Below, piece after piece: positions 35,825 to 44,773 of a stretch of 64,000 nt of DNA. Source of the DNA: Streptomyces sp. R41 (GTDB taxonomy: Bacteria > Actinomycetota > Actinomycetes > Streptomycetales > Streptomycetaceae); NCBI RefSeq assembly GCF_041053055.1, contig NZ_CP163443.1, positions 7,113,001 through 7,177,000 of the forward strand. Direction: 5' to 3'. How positions within the stretch are numbered: the first letter of the stretch is position 1; every line of letters begins with the position of its first letter. Under the pieces are notes generated by a model. The model was not told the DNA's origin and ran no database searches. It saw nothing but the letters and a program-made list of their open reading frames with translations. The translations under genes were made by a program, and so were the position numbers.

Positions 35825-36964
35825 ATGCCTGCCGAGAGCACGCCGGAACCCGCCATACCCGGGGAGCCCGGCACGAGCGCCCCGCGCCACCGCGGGAAGG
35901 GCCGCCGCCGCAAGACGCGCAGCACGCGTAGCAAGGCCCTCCTCATCACGGCCTGGACCGCCGCGGGCATCGTCGTACTGGGGGGCACGGGCGCCGGGAT
36001 CCTCTACTTCAAGCTCAACAGCAACCTGAAGAACGTCGACATCAACCAGGCCCTCGGCACCGACCGGCCGACGAAGGTCGACAACGGCTCCGCGAACATC
36101 CTGGTCCTGGGCTCCGACACGCGCTCCGGCAGCAACAAGAAGCTGGGCGGCGGCACCGACGACGGCAGCGCCCGCTCCGACACGGCGATGATCGTGCACG
36201 TGTACAAGGGGCACAAGAAGGCCAGCGTGGTCTCCATACCCCGCGACACCCTCGTCGAGCGGCCCTCGTGCACCGACACCAAGGGCGTGACGCACGACGC
36301 GGCCTCCGACGTCATGTTCAACTCCGCGTACTCCACCGGCGGCGCCGCCTGCGCGGTGAAGACCGTCGAGTCCATGTCCGGTATCCGCATGGACCACTAC
36401 ATCGAGGTCGACTTCAGCGGCTTCGAGAAACTCATCGACGACCTCGGCGGTGTCACGGTCACCACGACCAAGGACATCAAGGACTCCGACAGCCACCTGA
36501 ACCTGACGGCCGGCACGCATACTCTCAACGGCAAGCAGGCGCTCGGCCTCGTCCGCACCCGGCACGGTGTCGGCGACGGCTCCGACCTCGGCCGCATCCA
36601 GCTCCAGCAGGCGTTCATCAAGGCCCTGGTGAACCAGGTGAAGCACATCGGCGTCCTCTCCAACCCGAAGAAGCTGTACGACCTCGCCGACACCGCGACC
36701 AAGGCCGTCACCACCGACTCCGACATCGGCTCGGTCACCGACCTCGCGTCCTTCGCCAACGGCCTCAAGGGCATCAGCTCGTCGAACATGAACATGGTGA
36801 CGATGCCGGTCCAGTACGACGCCGCGAACGCCAACCGCGTGCTGGTCAGCAAGGCCAAGGCCGAGCTGGTCTGGAAGGCGCTGAAGGACGACCGGCCGAT
36901 CCCGAAGGCGGCCACCGAGGGCACGGCCACCGGCACCGCGAAGGGCGTCGTCAGCTCGTCCTGA
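35825..36964 (+). CDS. LytR-CpsA-Psr (LCP) family cell-envelope transferase
   Basis: The 379-residue protein has a basic cytosolic N-terminus, one transmembrane segment (ALLITAWTAAGIVVLGGTGAGI) and an extracellular LCP domain. Key residues are visible: the GSDTRSG motif, SDTAMIVHV, the Arg of SIPRDT, and LVRTRHGVGDGSDLGRIQLQ. LCP proteins move teichoic-acid-like or arabinogalactan-type polymers from undecaprenyl pyrophosphate to peptidoglycan. The start is ATG 35825 with GAGGAG 3-4 bases upstream. The WecA/TagO-type gene at 42465 could supply its lipid-linked substrate. Confidence 0.93.
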   Translation: MPAESTPEPAIPGEPGTSAPRHRGKGRRRKTRSTRSKALLITAWTAAGIVVLGGTGAGILYFKLNSNLKNVDINQALGTDRPTKVDNGSANILVLGSDTRSGSNKKLGGGTDDGSARSDTAMIVHVYKGHKKASVVSIPRDTLVERPSCTDTKGVTHDAASDVMFNSAYSTGGAACAVKTVESMSGIRMDHYIEVDFSGFEKLIDDLGGVTVTTTKDIKDSDSHLNLTAGTHTLNGKQALGLVRTRHGVGDGSDLGRIQLQQAFIKALVNQVKHIGVLSNPKKLYDLADTATKAVTTDSDIGSVTDLASFANGLKGISSSNMNMVTMPVQYDAANANRVLVSKAKAELVWKALKDDRPIPKAATEGTATGTAKGVVSSS

Positions 36965-37133
36965 GCCCCCTGAAGCCCGTCGTGAGCCCCTTTGACGGAG
37001 CCCGGGAATAGATCGCGGCGCCCCCCGGTTTTGGGGGATGCGGTCAGTCCTGGCAGACTGGTACGTCGGCTCCGGTTCACGCTCCCGCAATCCGCGGCGG
37101 CGACCCGGCGCCCTCCCGAAACTAGGAGACACC

Positions 37134-37355
37134 TTGAAGCGCGACATCCACCCCGAGTACGTCGAGACGCAGGTCAGCTGCACCTGTGGCGCGTCGTTCA
37201 CCACCCGTAGCACGATCTCCAGCGGTGCCATCCGCGCCGAGGTCTGCTCCGAGTGCCACCCGTTCTACACGGGCAAGCAGAAGATCCTCGACACCGGTGG
37301 CCGTGTGGCCCGCTTCGAGGCCCGCTTCGGCAAGGCTGCCGCTGCCAAGAAGTAG
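37134..37355 (+). CDS. rpmE: 50S ribosomal protein L31 (zinc type)
   Basis: The 73-residue protein starts at the TTG at 37134, with AGGAG 6 bases upstream; [19 protein letters not shown] is the classic L31 start. Cys pairs (SCTCG and CSECH) mark the zinc-binding C+ form, which is normally replaced by a Cys-free paralogue under zinc starvation. It is followed by a strong terminator and then prfA. Confidence 0.96.
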   Translation: MKRDIHPEYVETQVSCTCGASFTTRSTISSGAIRAEVCSECHPFYTGKQKILDTGGRVARFEARFGKAAAAKK

Positions 37356-37364
37356 CGAGCCCAC

Positions 37365-37412
37365 AGCGCCGGTCTCCGGCGTCCCCTGCTCGGGGGCGCC
37401 GGGACCGGCGCT
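37365..37412 (+). terminator. Terminator between rpmE and prfA
   Basis: AGCGCCGGT (37365-37373) and ACCGGCGCT (37404-37412) form the outer stem, with an inner CCGGCG/CGCCGG and CCCC/GGGG continuation, followed by TTG. It lies 9 bases after the rpmE stop. Confidence 0.85.
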
Positions 37413-37490
37413 TTGCGGTGCAGCCCCCATTCGTCGTACCTAAGTCCCCGAGCCCATCATGGAGCTGGGGACAGTCCATTGGAGCCGGAG

Positions 37491-38567
37491 ATGTTCGAGG
37501 CGGTCGAGGAACTCATCGGCGAGCACGCCGATCTGGAGAAGAAGCTCGCTGACCCGTCGGTCCACGCCGACCAGGCCAACGCGCGCAAGCTGAACAAGCG
37601 CTACGCCGAGCTGACCCCGATCGTCGCGACGTACCGCTCATGGAAGCGATCCGGGGACGACATCGAGACGGCGAAGGAGTTCGCCGCCGACGACCCGGAC
37701 TTCGCCGCCGAGGTCAAGGACCTGGAGAAGCAGCGCGAGGAGCTCACCGAGAAGCTCCGGCTGCTGCTGGTCCCGCGCGACCCCAGCGACGACAAGGACG
37801 TCATCCTCGAGATCAAGGCGGGCGCAGGCGGCGACGAGTCCGCCCTGTTCGCGGGCGACCTGCTGCGCATGTATCTGCGCTACGCCGAGCGCGTCGGCTG
37901 GAAGACCGAGATCATCGACTCCACCGAGTCCGAGCTCGGCGGTTACAAGGACGTCCAGGTCGCCGTGAAGACCAAGGGCGGCCAGGGCGCCACGGAGCCC
38001 GGCCAGGGCGTCTGGGCGCGCATGAAGTACGAGGGCGGCGTGCACCGCGTGCAGCGCGTGCCCTCGACCGAGTCGCAGGGCCGTATCCACACCTCCGCGG
38101 CCGGTGTCCTCGTGACCCCCGAGGCCGAGGAGGTCGACGTCGAGATCCACGCGAACGATCTGCGCATCGACGTCTACCGCTCCTCCGGGCCCGGCGGCCA
38201 GTCCGTCAACACCACCGACTCCGCGGTGCGCATCACGCACATTCCCACCGGAGTCGTCGCCTCCTGCCAGAACGAGAAGAGCCAGCTGCAGAACAAGGAG
38301 CAGGCGATGCGTATCCTGCGCTCCAGGCTCCTCGCGGCGGCACAGGAGGAAGCGGAGCGGGAAGCCGCTGACGCCCGTCGCAGCCAGGTCCGTACCGTCG
38401 ACCGCTCCGAGAAGATCCGTACGTACAACTTCCCGGAGAATCGCATCTCGGACCACCGAGTCGGCTTCAAGGCGTACAACTTGGACCAGGTGCTCGACGG
38501 GGACCTCGACGCGGTCATCCAGGCCTGCGTCGACGCGGACTCGGCCGCGAAGCTCGCCGCCGCGTAA
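37491..38567 (+). CDS. prfA: Peptide chain release factor 1
   Basis: The 358-residue factor terminates translation at UAA and UAG. The stop-recognition motif is PST ([10 protein letters not shown]), in the RF1 position of PxT, and the peptidyl-tRNA hydrolysis motif is GGQ ([17 protein letters not shown]). The start is the ATG at 37491 behind GGAG; a TTG 12 bases upstream is an alternative. PrmC, which methylates the GGQ glutamine, is encoded 50 bases downstream. Confidence 0.96.
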   Translation: MFEAVEELIGEHADLEKKLADPSVHADQANARKLNKRYAELTPIVATYRSWKRSGDDIETAKEFAADDPDFAAEVKDLEKQREELTEKLRLLLVPRDPSDDKDVILEIKAGAGGDESALFAGDLLRMYLRYAERVGWKTEIIDSTESELGGYKDVQVAVKTKGGQGATEPGQGVWARMKYEGGVHRVQRVPSTESQGRIHTSAAGVLVTPEAEEVDVEIHANDLRIDVYRSSGPGGQSVNTTDSAVRITHIPTGVVASCQNEKSQLQNKEQAMRILRSRLLAAAQEEAEREAADARRSQVRTVDRSEKIRTYNFPENRISDHRVGFKAYNLDQVLDGDLDAVIQACVDADSAAKLAAA

Positions 38568-38617
38568 AAGCCGTCCCGTAAAGCCGTACGACAACAGCTC
38601 AGCCCCGGAGGACCAGC

Positions 38618-39463
38618 GTGAACCTGCTGCTCGCGGAAGTGGCCCAGGCCACCCAGCGGCTGGCCGACGCCGGCGTGCCCTCGCCGCGCAACGACGCGGA
38701 GGAGCTCGCGGCCTTCGTGCACGGCGTGAAGCGGGGCGAGCTGCACACCGTCAAGGACGTGGACTTCGACGCCCGTTACTGGGAGGTGATCGCGCGCCGC
38801 GAGGCCCGCGAGCCGCTCCAGCACATCACCGGGCGGGCCTACTTCCGCTACCTGGAACTCCAGGTCGGGCCAGGGGTGTTCGTGCCCCGGCCCGAGACCG
38901 AGTCCGTGGTCGGCTGGGCCATAGACGCCGTACGCGCGATGGATGTCGTCGAGCCGCTGATCGTCGACCTCTGCACGGGCTCGGGCGCCATCGCGCTCGC
39001 CCTCGCGCAGGAGGTCCCGCGCTCCCGTGTGCACGCCGTGGAGCTGTCCGAGGACGCCCTCCAGTGGACGCGCAAGAACGTCGAGGGGTCCAGGGTCGAT
39101 CTGCGCCAGGGAGACGCCCTGGAGGCCTTCCCGGACCTCGACGGGCAGGTGGACCTGGTCATCTCCAACCCGCCGTACATCCCGCTCACGGAGTGGGAGT
39201 ACGTGGCGCCGGAGGCCCGGGACTACGATCCTCAACTCGCCCTGTTCTCGGGGGAGGACGGACTCGACCTCATCCGCGGCATCGAGCGCACCGCGCACCG
39301 GCTGCTGCGCCCCGGCGGTGTCGTCGTCATCGAGCACGCCGACACCCAGGGCGGGCAGGTGCCGTGGATCTTCACCGAGGAGCGGGGCTGGGCCGACGCG
39401 GCCGACCACCCGGACCTCAACAACCGGCCGCGGTTCGCGACCGCCCGCAAGGCGATGCCGTGA
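38618..39463 (+). CDS. prmC: Release-factor glutamine methyltransferase
   Basis: The 281-residue SAM-dependent enzyme methylates the Gln of the GGQ motif in release factors. The SAM loop is VDLCTGSGAIALALA and the catalytic motif is SNPPYIP. The N-terminal helical domain binds the factor. It starts at GTG 38618 behind GGAGGA. Its TGA overlaps a possible GTG start of an 18-codon frame that leads into the next gene. Confidence 0.95.
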   Translation: MNLLLAEVAQATQRLADAGVPSPRNDAEELAAFVHGVKRGELHTVKDVDFDARYWEVIARREAREPLQHITGRAYFRYLELQVGPGVFVPRPETESVVGWAIDAVRAMDVVEPLIVDLCTGSGAIALALAQEVPRSRVHAVELSEDALQWTRKNVEGSRVDLRQGDALEAFPDLDGQVDLVISNPPYIPLTEWEYVAPEARDYDPQLALFSGEDGLDLIRGIERTAHRLLRPGGVVVIEHADTQGGQVPWIFTEERGWADAADHPDLNNRPRFATARKAMP

Positions 39464-39516
39464 GTACGCGCATCGCGTTCCCCAGCCAGCAGTACGTGTA
39501 CGAGGAGGCCCGCTAA
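39460..39516 (+). CDS. Possible 18-residue mini-cistron between prmC and the Sua5 gene
   Basis: GTG at 39460 overlaps the prmC stop as GTGA, and the frame ends in TAA at 39514-39516, directly followed by the ATG of the next gene. The peptide is VSTRIAFPSQQYVYEEAR. AAGG lies 7 bases before the GTG, and the ribosome site of the next gene (GAGGAGG) is inside the frame. It may serve translational coupling rather than make a functional peptide. Coding status is unproven. Confidence 0.35.
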   Translation: MSTRIAFPSQQYVYEEAR

Positions 39517-40164
39517 ATGGCACGGCGATACGACACCAACGACGCGACCGACCGCACCACCGGTCTGCGTGAGGCCGCGTCCGCCGTCCGCCGTGGCGAG
39601 CTGGTGGTCCTCCCGACCGACACCGTGTACGGCGTCGGCGCCGACGCGTTCTCCTCGGAAGCCGTCGCCGACCTCCTCGAAGCCAAGGGCCGGGGCCGCA
39701 ACATGCCCACCCCTGTCCTCATCGGCTCCCCGAACACGCTGCACGGCCTGGTCACGGACTTCTCCGAGATGGCCTGGGAGCTCGTCGACGCGTTCTGGCC
39801 GGGCGCGCTCACGCTCGTCGCCAAGCACCAGCCGTCCCTGCAGTGGGACCTGGGGGACACCCGTGGCACCGTCGCCGTGCGCATGCCGCTGCACCCGGTG
39901 GCCATCGAACTGCTCACCGAGGTCGGCCCGATGGCCGTCTCCTCCGCGAACCTCACGGGACACCCGGCTCCCGAGGACTGCGACGCCGCGCAGGAGATGC
40001 TCGGCGACTCCATCTCGGTCTACCTGGACGGCGGCCCGACCCCGGGCATCGTCCCGTCCTCGATCGTCGACGTGACCGGCAAGGTGCCCGTGCTGCTGCG
40101 CGAGGGGGCACTGTCGGCGGAGGAGCTCCGGAAGGTCGTACCCGACCTCGAGGTGGCGAATTGA
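39517..40164 (+). CDS. L-threonylcarbamoyladenylate synthase (Sua5/YrdC type)
   Basis: The 215-residue protein makes threonylcarbamoyl-AMP from threonine, bicarbonate and ATP, the first step of t6A37 tRNA modification. It carries the YrdC pattern: GELVVLPTDTVYGVGADAFS, KGRGRNMPTPVLIGS, WPGALTLVAKHQPSL and AVSSANLTGHPAPED. The length is that of a single YrdC domain without the Sua5 C-terminal domain. The final TGA overlaps the TTG start of the phosphatase-like gene (TTGA), indicating coupling. Confidence 0.93.
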   Translation: MARRYDTNDATDRTTGLREAASAVRRGELVVLPTDTVYGVGADAFSSEAVADLLEAKGRGRNMPTPVLIGSPNTLHGLVTDFSEMAWELVDAFWPGALTLVAKHQPSLQWDLGDTRGTVAVRMPLHPVAIELLTEVGPMAVSSANLTGHPAPEDCDAAQEMLGDSISVYLDGGPTPGIVPSSIVDVTGKVPVLLREGALSAEELRKVVPDLEVAN

Positions 40165-40826
40165 CAGCCCCTGACGCGGGGCGTGGCATAGGCACGGGGA
40201 TCACGGGGGCCAATGGGTCCCCCAGGGGGTCCTTCCGCATCCTCCACGTCAGCACCGGCAACGTGTGCCGCTCGCCGATCACCGAGCGGCTGACCCGGCA
40301 TGCCCTGGCGGACCGGCTCGGCGACCCGCTGTGGGGCGGCCTCATCGTGGAGAGCGCGGGCACCTGGGGGCACGAGGGGGCGCCCATGGAGGCCAACGCC
40401 GCGACGGTCCTCACGGACTTCGGCGCGGACCCTTCGGGCTTCGTCGGCCGCGAACTCCTCGACGACCATGTCATCCGCGCCGATCTGGTCCTGACGGCCA
40501 CCCGTGACCACCGGGCCCAGGTCATCTCCATGGGGCACTCGGCGGGGCTGCGCACCTTCACCCTGAAGGAGTTCACCCGGCTCGTACGGGCCATAGACAC
40601 GGCGACGCTTCCGCCGTTGGACGGGGGCGTGATCGAACGCGCCCGCGCCCTCGTGCAGGCTGCCGCGGCTCTACGCGGGTGGCTTCTCGCGCCCACCGCG
40701 GAGGCGGACGAGGTGTACGACCCGTATGGGGCGCCGCTGCCGTTCTTCCGGTCGATCGGGGACGAGATCAACGAGGCGTTGGATCCGGTGGTGACCGCGC
40801 TGACGGGGGTGCCTGCGCGTACGTAG
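40161..40826 (+). CDS. Low-molecular-weight protein-tyrosine-phosphatase-like protein, nucleophile Cys replaced
   Basis: The 221-residue protein starts at the TTG at 40161, which overlaps the previous stop; GAGGTGG lies upstream. It has the LMW-PTP fold signatures LHVSTGNVCRSPITERL, WGHEGAPM and VYDPYG (general-acid Asp-Pro region). The canonical loop is C-x-G-N-x-C-R-S; here the first Cys (the nucleophile) is Ser31, while Cys36 and Arg37 remain. Ordinary phosphatase catalysis is therefore doubtful. It may be a pseudophosphatase or use another chemistry. Confidence 0.8.
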   Translation: MTAPDAGRGIGTGITGANGSPRGSFRILHVSTGNVCRSPITERLTRHALADRLGDPLWGGLIVESAGTWGHEGAPMEANAATVLTDFGADPSGFVGRELLDDHVIRADLVLTATRDHRAQVISMGHSAGLRTFTLKEFTRLVRAIDTATLPPLDGGVIERARALVQAAAALRGWLLAPTAEADEVYDPYGAPLPFFRSIGDEINEALDPVVTALTGVPART

Positions 40827-40880
40827 GCTGCGTAGGCCCTCGCCGGGTTTCTTTGCACGGCACCCGGCGCCGCAGGCTGT

Positions 40881-40942
40881 GCCCACCCTCCCCCAAGCTC
40901 TCGGCTTCGTCGCTCGAGCAGGGGCCCCCATCGTCCCGGCGG
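40881..40942. repeat. Intergenic GC-rich repeat-like element
   Basis: The sequence CCCTCCCCCAAGCTCTCGGC followed by TTCG, GCTCGAGCAGGGG and CCCCCATCG is of a kind I recall as dispersed in Streptomyces intergenic regions. It can fold by AGCTC/GAGC and CCCC/GGGG pairing. It occupies the gap between the phosphatase-like gene and glyA. Confidence 0.4.
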
Positions 40943-41066
40943 AACGATTGCCCACCGCAGTAGCGGTAGCGGCTCGGCCACCCGGCAGGGCGTAACACCG
41001 GGCGTCCCATCGGCCTCGGGCCTACATTGGACGTAGCGCACCCCCCGCTCAGGCCCGGAGCTCACC

Positions 41067-42335
41067 ATGTCGGTCACGCATGCTCAGGAAGCCGTACGGC
41101 CCGCCGTTGCCGGGCCCGAGTTCGACGTGCTCCGCCGTCAGGACCCCGAGCTCGCCGAGATCCTCATCGGGGAGCTGGACCGCCAGTCGACGACGTTGCA
41201 GTTGATCGCGGCCGAGAACTTCACCTCGCCGGCCGTGCTGGCCGCGCTCGGGTCGCCGCTGGCGAACAAGTACGCCGAGGGGTATCCGGGCGCCCGTCAT
41301 CACGGCGGCTGCGAGATCGTCGACGTCGCGGAGCGGCTCGCGGTGGACCGGGCCAAGGCCCTGTTCGGTGCCGACCACGCCAATGTGCAGTCGCACTCCG
41401 GGTCTTCGGCCGTCCTCGCCGCGTACGCCGCCCTGCTGCGCCCCGGTGACACCGTGCTGGCGATGGGCCTGCCCTTCGGCGGTCACCTCACGCACGGGTC
41501 GCCCGCGAACTTCTCCGGCCGCTGGTTCGACTTCGTCGGCTACGGCGTGGAGGCGGAGACGGGGCTCATCGACTACGAGCAGGTGCACGCCCTGGCTCGT
41601 ACGCACCGTCCGAAAGCCATCGTCTGCGGGTCCATCTGCTATCCCCGGCACATCGACTACGCCGCCTTCCGGGAGATCGCCGACCGGGTCGGCGCCTATC
41701 TCATCGCGGACGCCGCCCACCCCATCGGGCTGGTCGCGGGCGGAGCGGCACCCAGTCCGGTGCCGTACGCCGATGTCGTGTGCGCGACGACGCACAAGGT
41801 GCTGCGCGGGCCGCGTGGCGGCATGATCCTGTGCGGGAGCGAGCTGGCCGAGCGCGTCGACCGGGCCGTCTTCCCGTTCACCCAGGGCGGCGCGCAGATG
41901 CACACCATCGCCGCCAAGGCCGTCGCGTTCGGTGAGGCGGCGACTGAGGCCTTCGCGGCGTACGCCCATCAGGTGGTCGCCAATGCGCGGGTGCTCGCCC
42001 AGGAGCTGGGCGACGAGGGGCTCGCGATCACCACCGGTGGCACCGACACCCATCTGCTGACCGTCGACACCGCGCCGCTCGGCGTCGACGGGCGGACCGC
42101 CCGGGGCCGGCTCGCCGCCGCCGGGATGGTGCTGGACTGCTGTGCGCTGCCCCACGGGGACGCCCGTGGCCTGCGGCTCGGTACGGCGGCCCTGACCACC
42201 CAGGGGATGGGCGAAGCGGAGATGGCGCGGATCGCCGTACTGTTCGCGGGGGTGCTGCGGGAGGACCTCGACGGCAGGGACGTGCGTGAAGAAGTGCGGG
42301 AGCTGACCGGAAGATTTCCGCCCTATCCCGACTAG
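41067..42335 (+). CDS. glyA: Serine hydroxymethyltransferase
   Basis: The 422-residue PLP enzyme interconverts serine and glycine with tetrahydrofolate. Motifs are LIAAENFTSPAVLAALGSPL, NKYAEGYPGARHHGG, the PLP Lys K244 in TTHKVLRGPRGG, and FPFTQGG. Its sequence departs somewhat from standard housekeeping GlyA (for example AAGMVLDCCALP near the C-terminus), so it may be a second copy in this organism. It has its own upstream gap with no coupling to the phosphatase-like gene. Confidence 0.92.
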   Translation: MSVTHAQEAVRPAVAGPEFDVLRRQDPELAEILIGELDRQSTTLQLIAAENFTSPAVLAALGSPLANKYAEGYPGARHHGGCEIVDVAERLAVDRAKALFGADHANVQSHSGSSAVLAAYAALLRPGDTVLAMGLPFGGHLTHGSPANFSGRWFDFVGYGVEAETGLIDYEQVHALARTHRPKAIVCGSICYPRHIDYAAFREIADRVGAYLIADAAHPIGLVAGGAAPSPVPYADVVCATTHKVLRGPRGGMILCGSELAERVDRAVFPFTQGGAQMHTIAAKAVAFGEAATEAFAAYAHQVVANARVLAQELGDEGLAITTGGTDTHLLTVDTAPLGVDGRTARGRLAAAGMVLDCCALPHGDARGLRLGTAALTTQGMGEAEMARIAVLFAGVLREDLDGRDVREEVRELTGRFPPYPD

Positions 42336-42464
42336 AGAGGGGTACGCGCACCCGTGTGCACAGCCACTCGTGCAACCATCGTCGCTACCCGGAAGTCCCC
42401 AACCATATGCGCGCATCGCTAGGGTGTGGGGCTGAGATGGCCAGCGAGACCTGTGGGGAAGCCC

Positions 42465-43817
42465 GTGCGTGAATACCTGCTGACGCTCTGCATCACGGCC
42501 GCGGTGACGTATCTGCTGACAGGGCCGGTGCGGAAGTTCGCGATCGTGGCCGGAGCCATGCCGGAAATCCGTGCGCGCGACGTGCACCGGGAACCCACTC
42601 CGCGGCTCGGCGGCATCGCGATGTTCTTCGGGCTGTGCGCGGGCCTGCTGGTCGCCGACCACCTGAAGAACCTCAACGCGGTGTTCTCGAATTCGAACGA
42701 GCCGCGCGCGCTGCTCTCCGGGGCGGCGCTGATCTGGCTGATCGGCGTCCTGGACGACAAGTTCGAGATCGACGCGCTGATCAAGCTGGGCGGCCAGATG
42801 ATCGCCGCGGGCGTCATGGTCATGCAGGGTCTGACGATCCTGTGGCTGCCGATCCCCGGCGTCGGCCTGGTCGCGCTCACCCAGTGGCAGAGCACCCTGC
42901 TCACCGTCGCACTCGTCGTGATCAGCATCAACGCGGTGAACTTCGTCGACGGCCTCGACGGCCTCGCCGCCGGCATGGTGTGCATCGCCTCCGCCGCGTC
43001 GTTCCTGTACGCGTACCGCATCTGGTACAGCTACGGCATCGAGGCCGCCGCCCCGGCGACGCTGTTCGCGGCGATCCTCATGGGCATGTGCCTCGGCTTC
43101 CTGCCGCACAACATGCACCCCGCGCGGATCTTCATGGGCGACTCCGGCTCGATGCTCATCGGCCTGGTGCTCGCCGCCGGTGCGATCTCCATCACCGGAC
43201 AGGTCGACCCCGACGCGATGAACCTGTTCTCCGGTTCGGAGCGCAACACCGTGCACCAGATGGTGCCCGTCTACATCCCGCTGCTGCTGCCGCTGACGAT
43301 CATCGCGGTGCCGGCCGCCGACCTGGTGCTGGCCATCGTGCGGCGCACCTGGCGCGGACAGTCCCCGTTCGCCGCCGACCGCGGACACCTGCACCACCGT
43401 CTGCTGGAGGTCGGCCACTCGCACAGCCGTGCCGTGCTGATCATGTACTTCTGGTCGGCGCTGATCGCCTTCGGAGCCCTGGCCTTCTCGGTCAACTCGG
43501 CGTCCATGTGGATCGTGCTCGGCATCGCGGCGCTCAGTGCCGTCGGTCTGGTCCTGCTCCTGCTGCCGCGCTTCACGCCGCGCGCCCCGCGCTGGGCCGA
43601 GCACCTCGTGCCGCCGCGCTACCGCCGCCGCAGGGCCGCCTCCGCGGCCGAGGCCGAGCCGTCCGTCACGCATGGGACGGCGGTGGCCGAGGAGCCGGAG
43701 GAGGCCCGCGAGCACCGCACGCCGGTCGTGGCCGGTGTCTCAGGAGTCAACGGAGCGACGGCAATTGGCCCTCGCTCGCGCTTCCTGGATCGGCGCAAGG
43801 CCGGATCGTCGCGCTGA
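42465..43817 (+). CDS. WecA/TagO-type undecaprenyl-phosphate sugar-1-phosphate transferase
   Basis: The 450-residue polytopic membrane protein transfers a sugar-1-phosphate (usually GlcNAc-1-P) from a UDP-sugar to undecaprenyl phosphate, starting wall-polymer synthesis. Hallmarks are REPTPRLGGIAMF, the Asp-rich GVLDDKFEID, NFVDGLDGLAAG, FMGDSGSM and the HHRLL loop. It has a C-terminal hydrophilic tail of about 70 residues (rich in Ala, Glu and Arg). The start is GTG 42465 behind GGGGAAG. It is upstream of atpI in the usual streptomycete order. Confidence 0.93.
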   Translation: MREYLLTLCITAAVTYLLTGPVRKFAIVAGAMPEIRARDVHREPTPRLGGIAMFFGLCAGLLVADHLKNLNAVFSNSNEPRALLSGAALIWLIGVLDDKFEIDALIKLGGQMIAAGVMVMQGLTILWLPIPGVGLVALTQWQSTLLTVALVVISINAVNFVDGLDGLAAGMVCIASAASFLYAYRIWYSYGIEAAAPATLFAAILMGMCLGFLPHNMHPARIFMGDSGSMLIGLVLAAGAISITGQVDPDAMNLFSGSERNTVHQMVPVYIPLLLPLTIIAVPAADLVLAIVRRTWRGQSPFAADRGHLHHRLLEVGHSHSRAVLIMYFWSALIAFGALAFSVNSASMWIVLGIAALSAVGLVLLLLPRFTPRAPRWAEHLVPPRYRRRRAASAAEAEPSVTHGTAVAEEPEEAREHRTPVVAGVSGVNGATAIGPRSRFLDRRKAGSSR

Positions 43818-44110
43818 CGCAAGGTAAGAATCTGACTAACGCGTTGCCAAGTCGTGGGGGTGCAAAGCGCCCTAATACCAGACAACTTGGCATTCTGGGT
43901 GCACAGACGCGCAGCGTCACTCTCATGTGTGACAGCAAGCACACCTTCTAGGTAAAGACCGCATCAAATAGTTTGTGATACGGTTCACGAGAACCCGGGA
44001 CAGAGCCGAAGGACCCTAGTGCGATGGTCCCTTGGCGTGAGGTTCTCTCTCATCCCGGGACTACGCTCGTCCATGACGACACGCCCCCCTTAGCAAGCGG
44101 AGTTGCCGCC
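43818..44110 (+). promoter_or_regulatory. Upstream region of the ATP synthase operon
   Basis: The 293-base gap has no gene. It is AT-richer than its neighbours and holds an inverted repeat TGCCAAGT (43845-43852) / ACTTGGCA (43885-43892). It probably contains the atp operon promoter; I cannot place -10 and -35 boxes with confidence. Confidence 0.4.
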
Positions 44111-44548
44111 ATGCCGTCCAATGACGCCCGGATTCTCCTTCAGGCCGCTGTGCCCACAGCTGCCGTCGGCGCGATTGCCGCCGTCGTCAGTGGTGTGGTC
44201 GCGGGCGGCAAGGGAGCCATCGGGGCGATCGTCGCGACGCTGGTCGTGATCCTCTTCATGGGCATCGGGCTCTACGTTCTGCAGCGCACCGCCAAATCGC
44301 TTCCGCACCTGTTCCAGGCGATGGGCCTCATGCTCTACGCGGCACAGATTCTTCTGCTGTTCATCTTCGTCGCCGCGTTCAAGAACACCTCGCTGTTCAA
44401 CCCCAAGGCCTTCGCGCTCACGCTCGTCGCCACCACGCTCGTGTGGATCGGCGCACAGGCGCGCGCCCACGTGAAGGCCAAGATCCTTTACGTCGAACCC
44501 GACTCCTCGAACGGCGACAAGCCCGAGAAGACGGGGCACTCGTCGTGA
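44111..44548 (+). CDS. atpI: ATP synthase protein I
   Basis: The 145-residue membrane protein has four hydrophobic segments (AAVPTAAVGAIAAVVSGVV; AIGAIVATLVVILFMGIGLY; AMGLMLYAAQILLLFIFVAA; AFALTLVATTLVWIGAQ). AtpI helps assemble the c-ring and supply Mg2+. The start at ATG 44111 gives the normal length. It is the first gene of atpIBEFHAGDC, 225 bases upstream of atpB. Confidence 0.88.
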   Translation: MPSNDARILLQAAVPTAAVGAIAAVVSGVVAGGKGAIGAIVATLVVILFMGIGLYVLQRTAKSLPHLFQAMGLMLYAAQILLLFIFVAAFKNTSLFNPKAFALTLVATTLVWIGAQARAHVKAKILYVEPDSSNGDKPEKTGHSS

Positions 44549-44773
44549 GGGGTAGGGCCGGGATAAAGGCGCGAAAGAGATCCTGCTATCGTCCGGTGCC
44601 AACTGCGGCATCGCGGGCGCGGGCATCTGAGCTGACGCCTGCTCAATCGCGAGGCTTGATGCCCCACAGCCGCCCCCACATCCGTAACACCAGTCCAGTG
44701 CCGAACCGCGGCTGTGCGCCGCGCCGACACAACGAGGTTGCCGTACCTATGCGCCACGCTGAAGGAGCCCGCG

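Noticed and set aside
41049..43715. 888-codon minus-strand open frame opposite glyA and the WecA/TagO-type gene
   Set aside because: It is antisense to two well-conserved genes and has low-complexity His/Arg/Gln composition, a normal by-product of GC-rich coding DNA.
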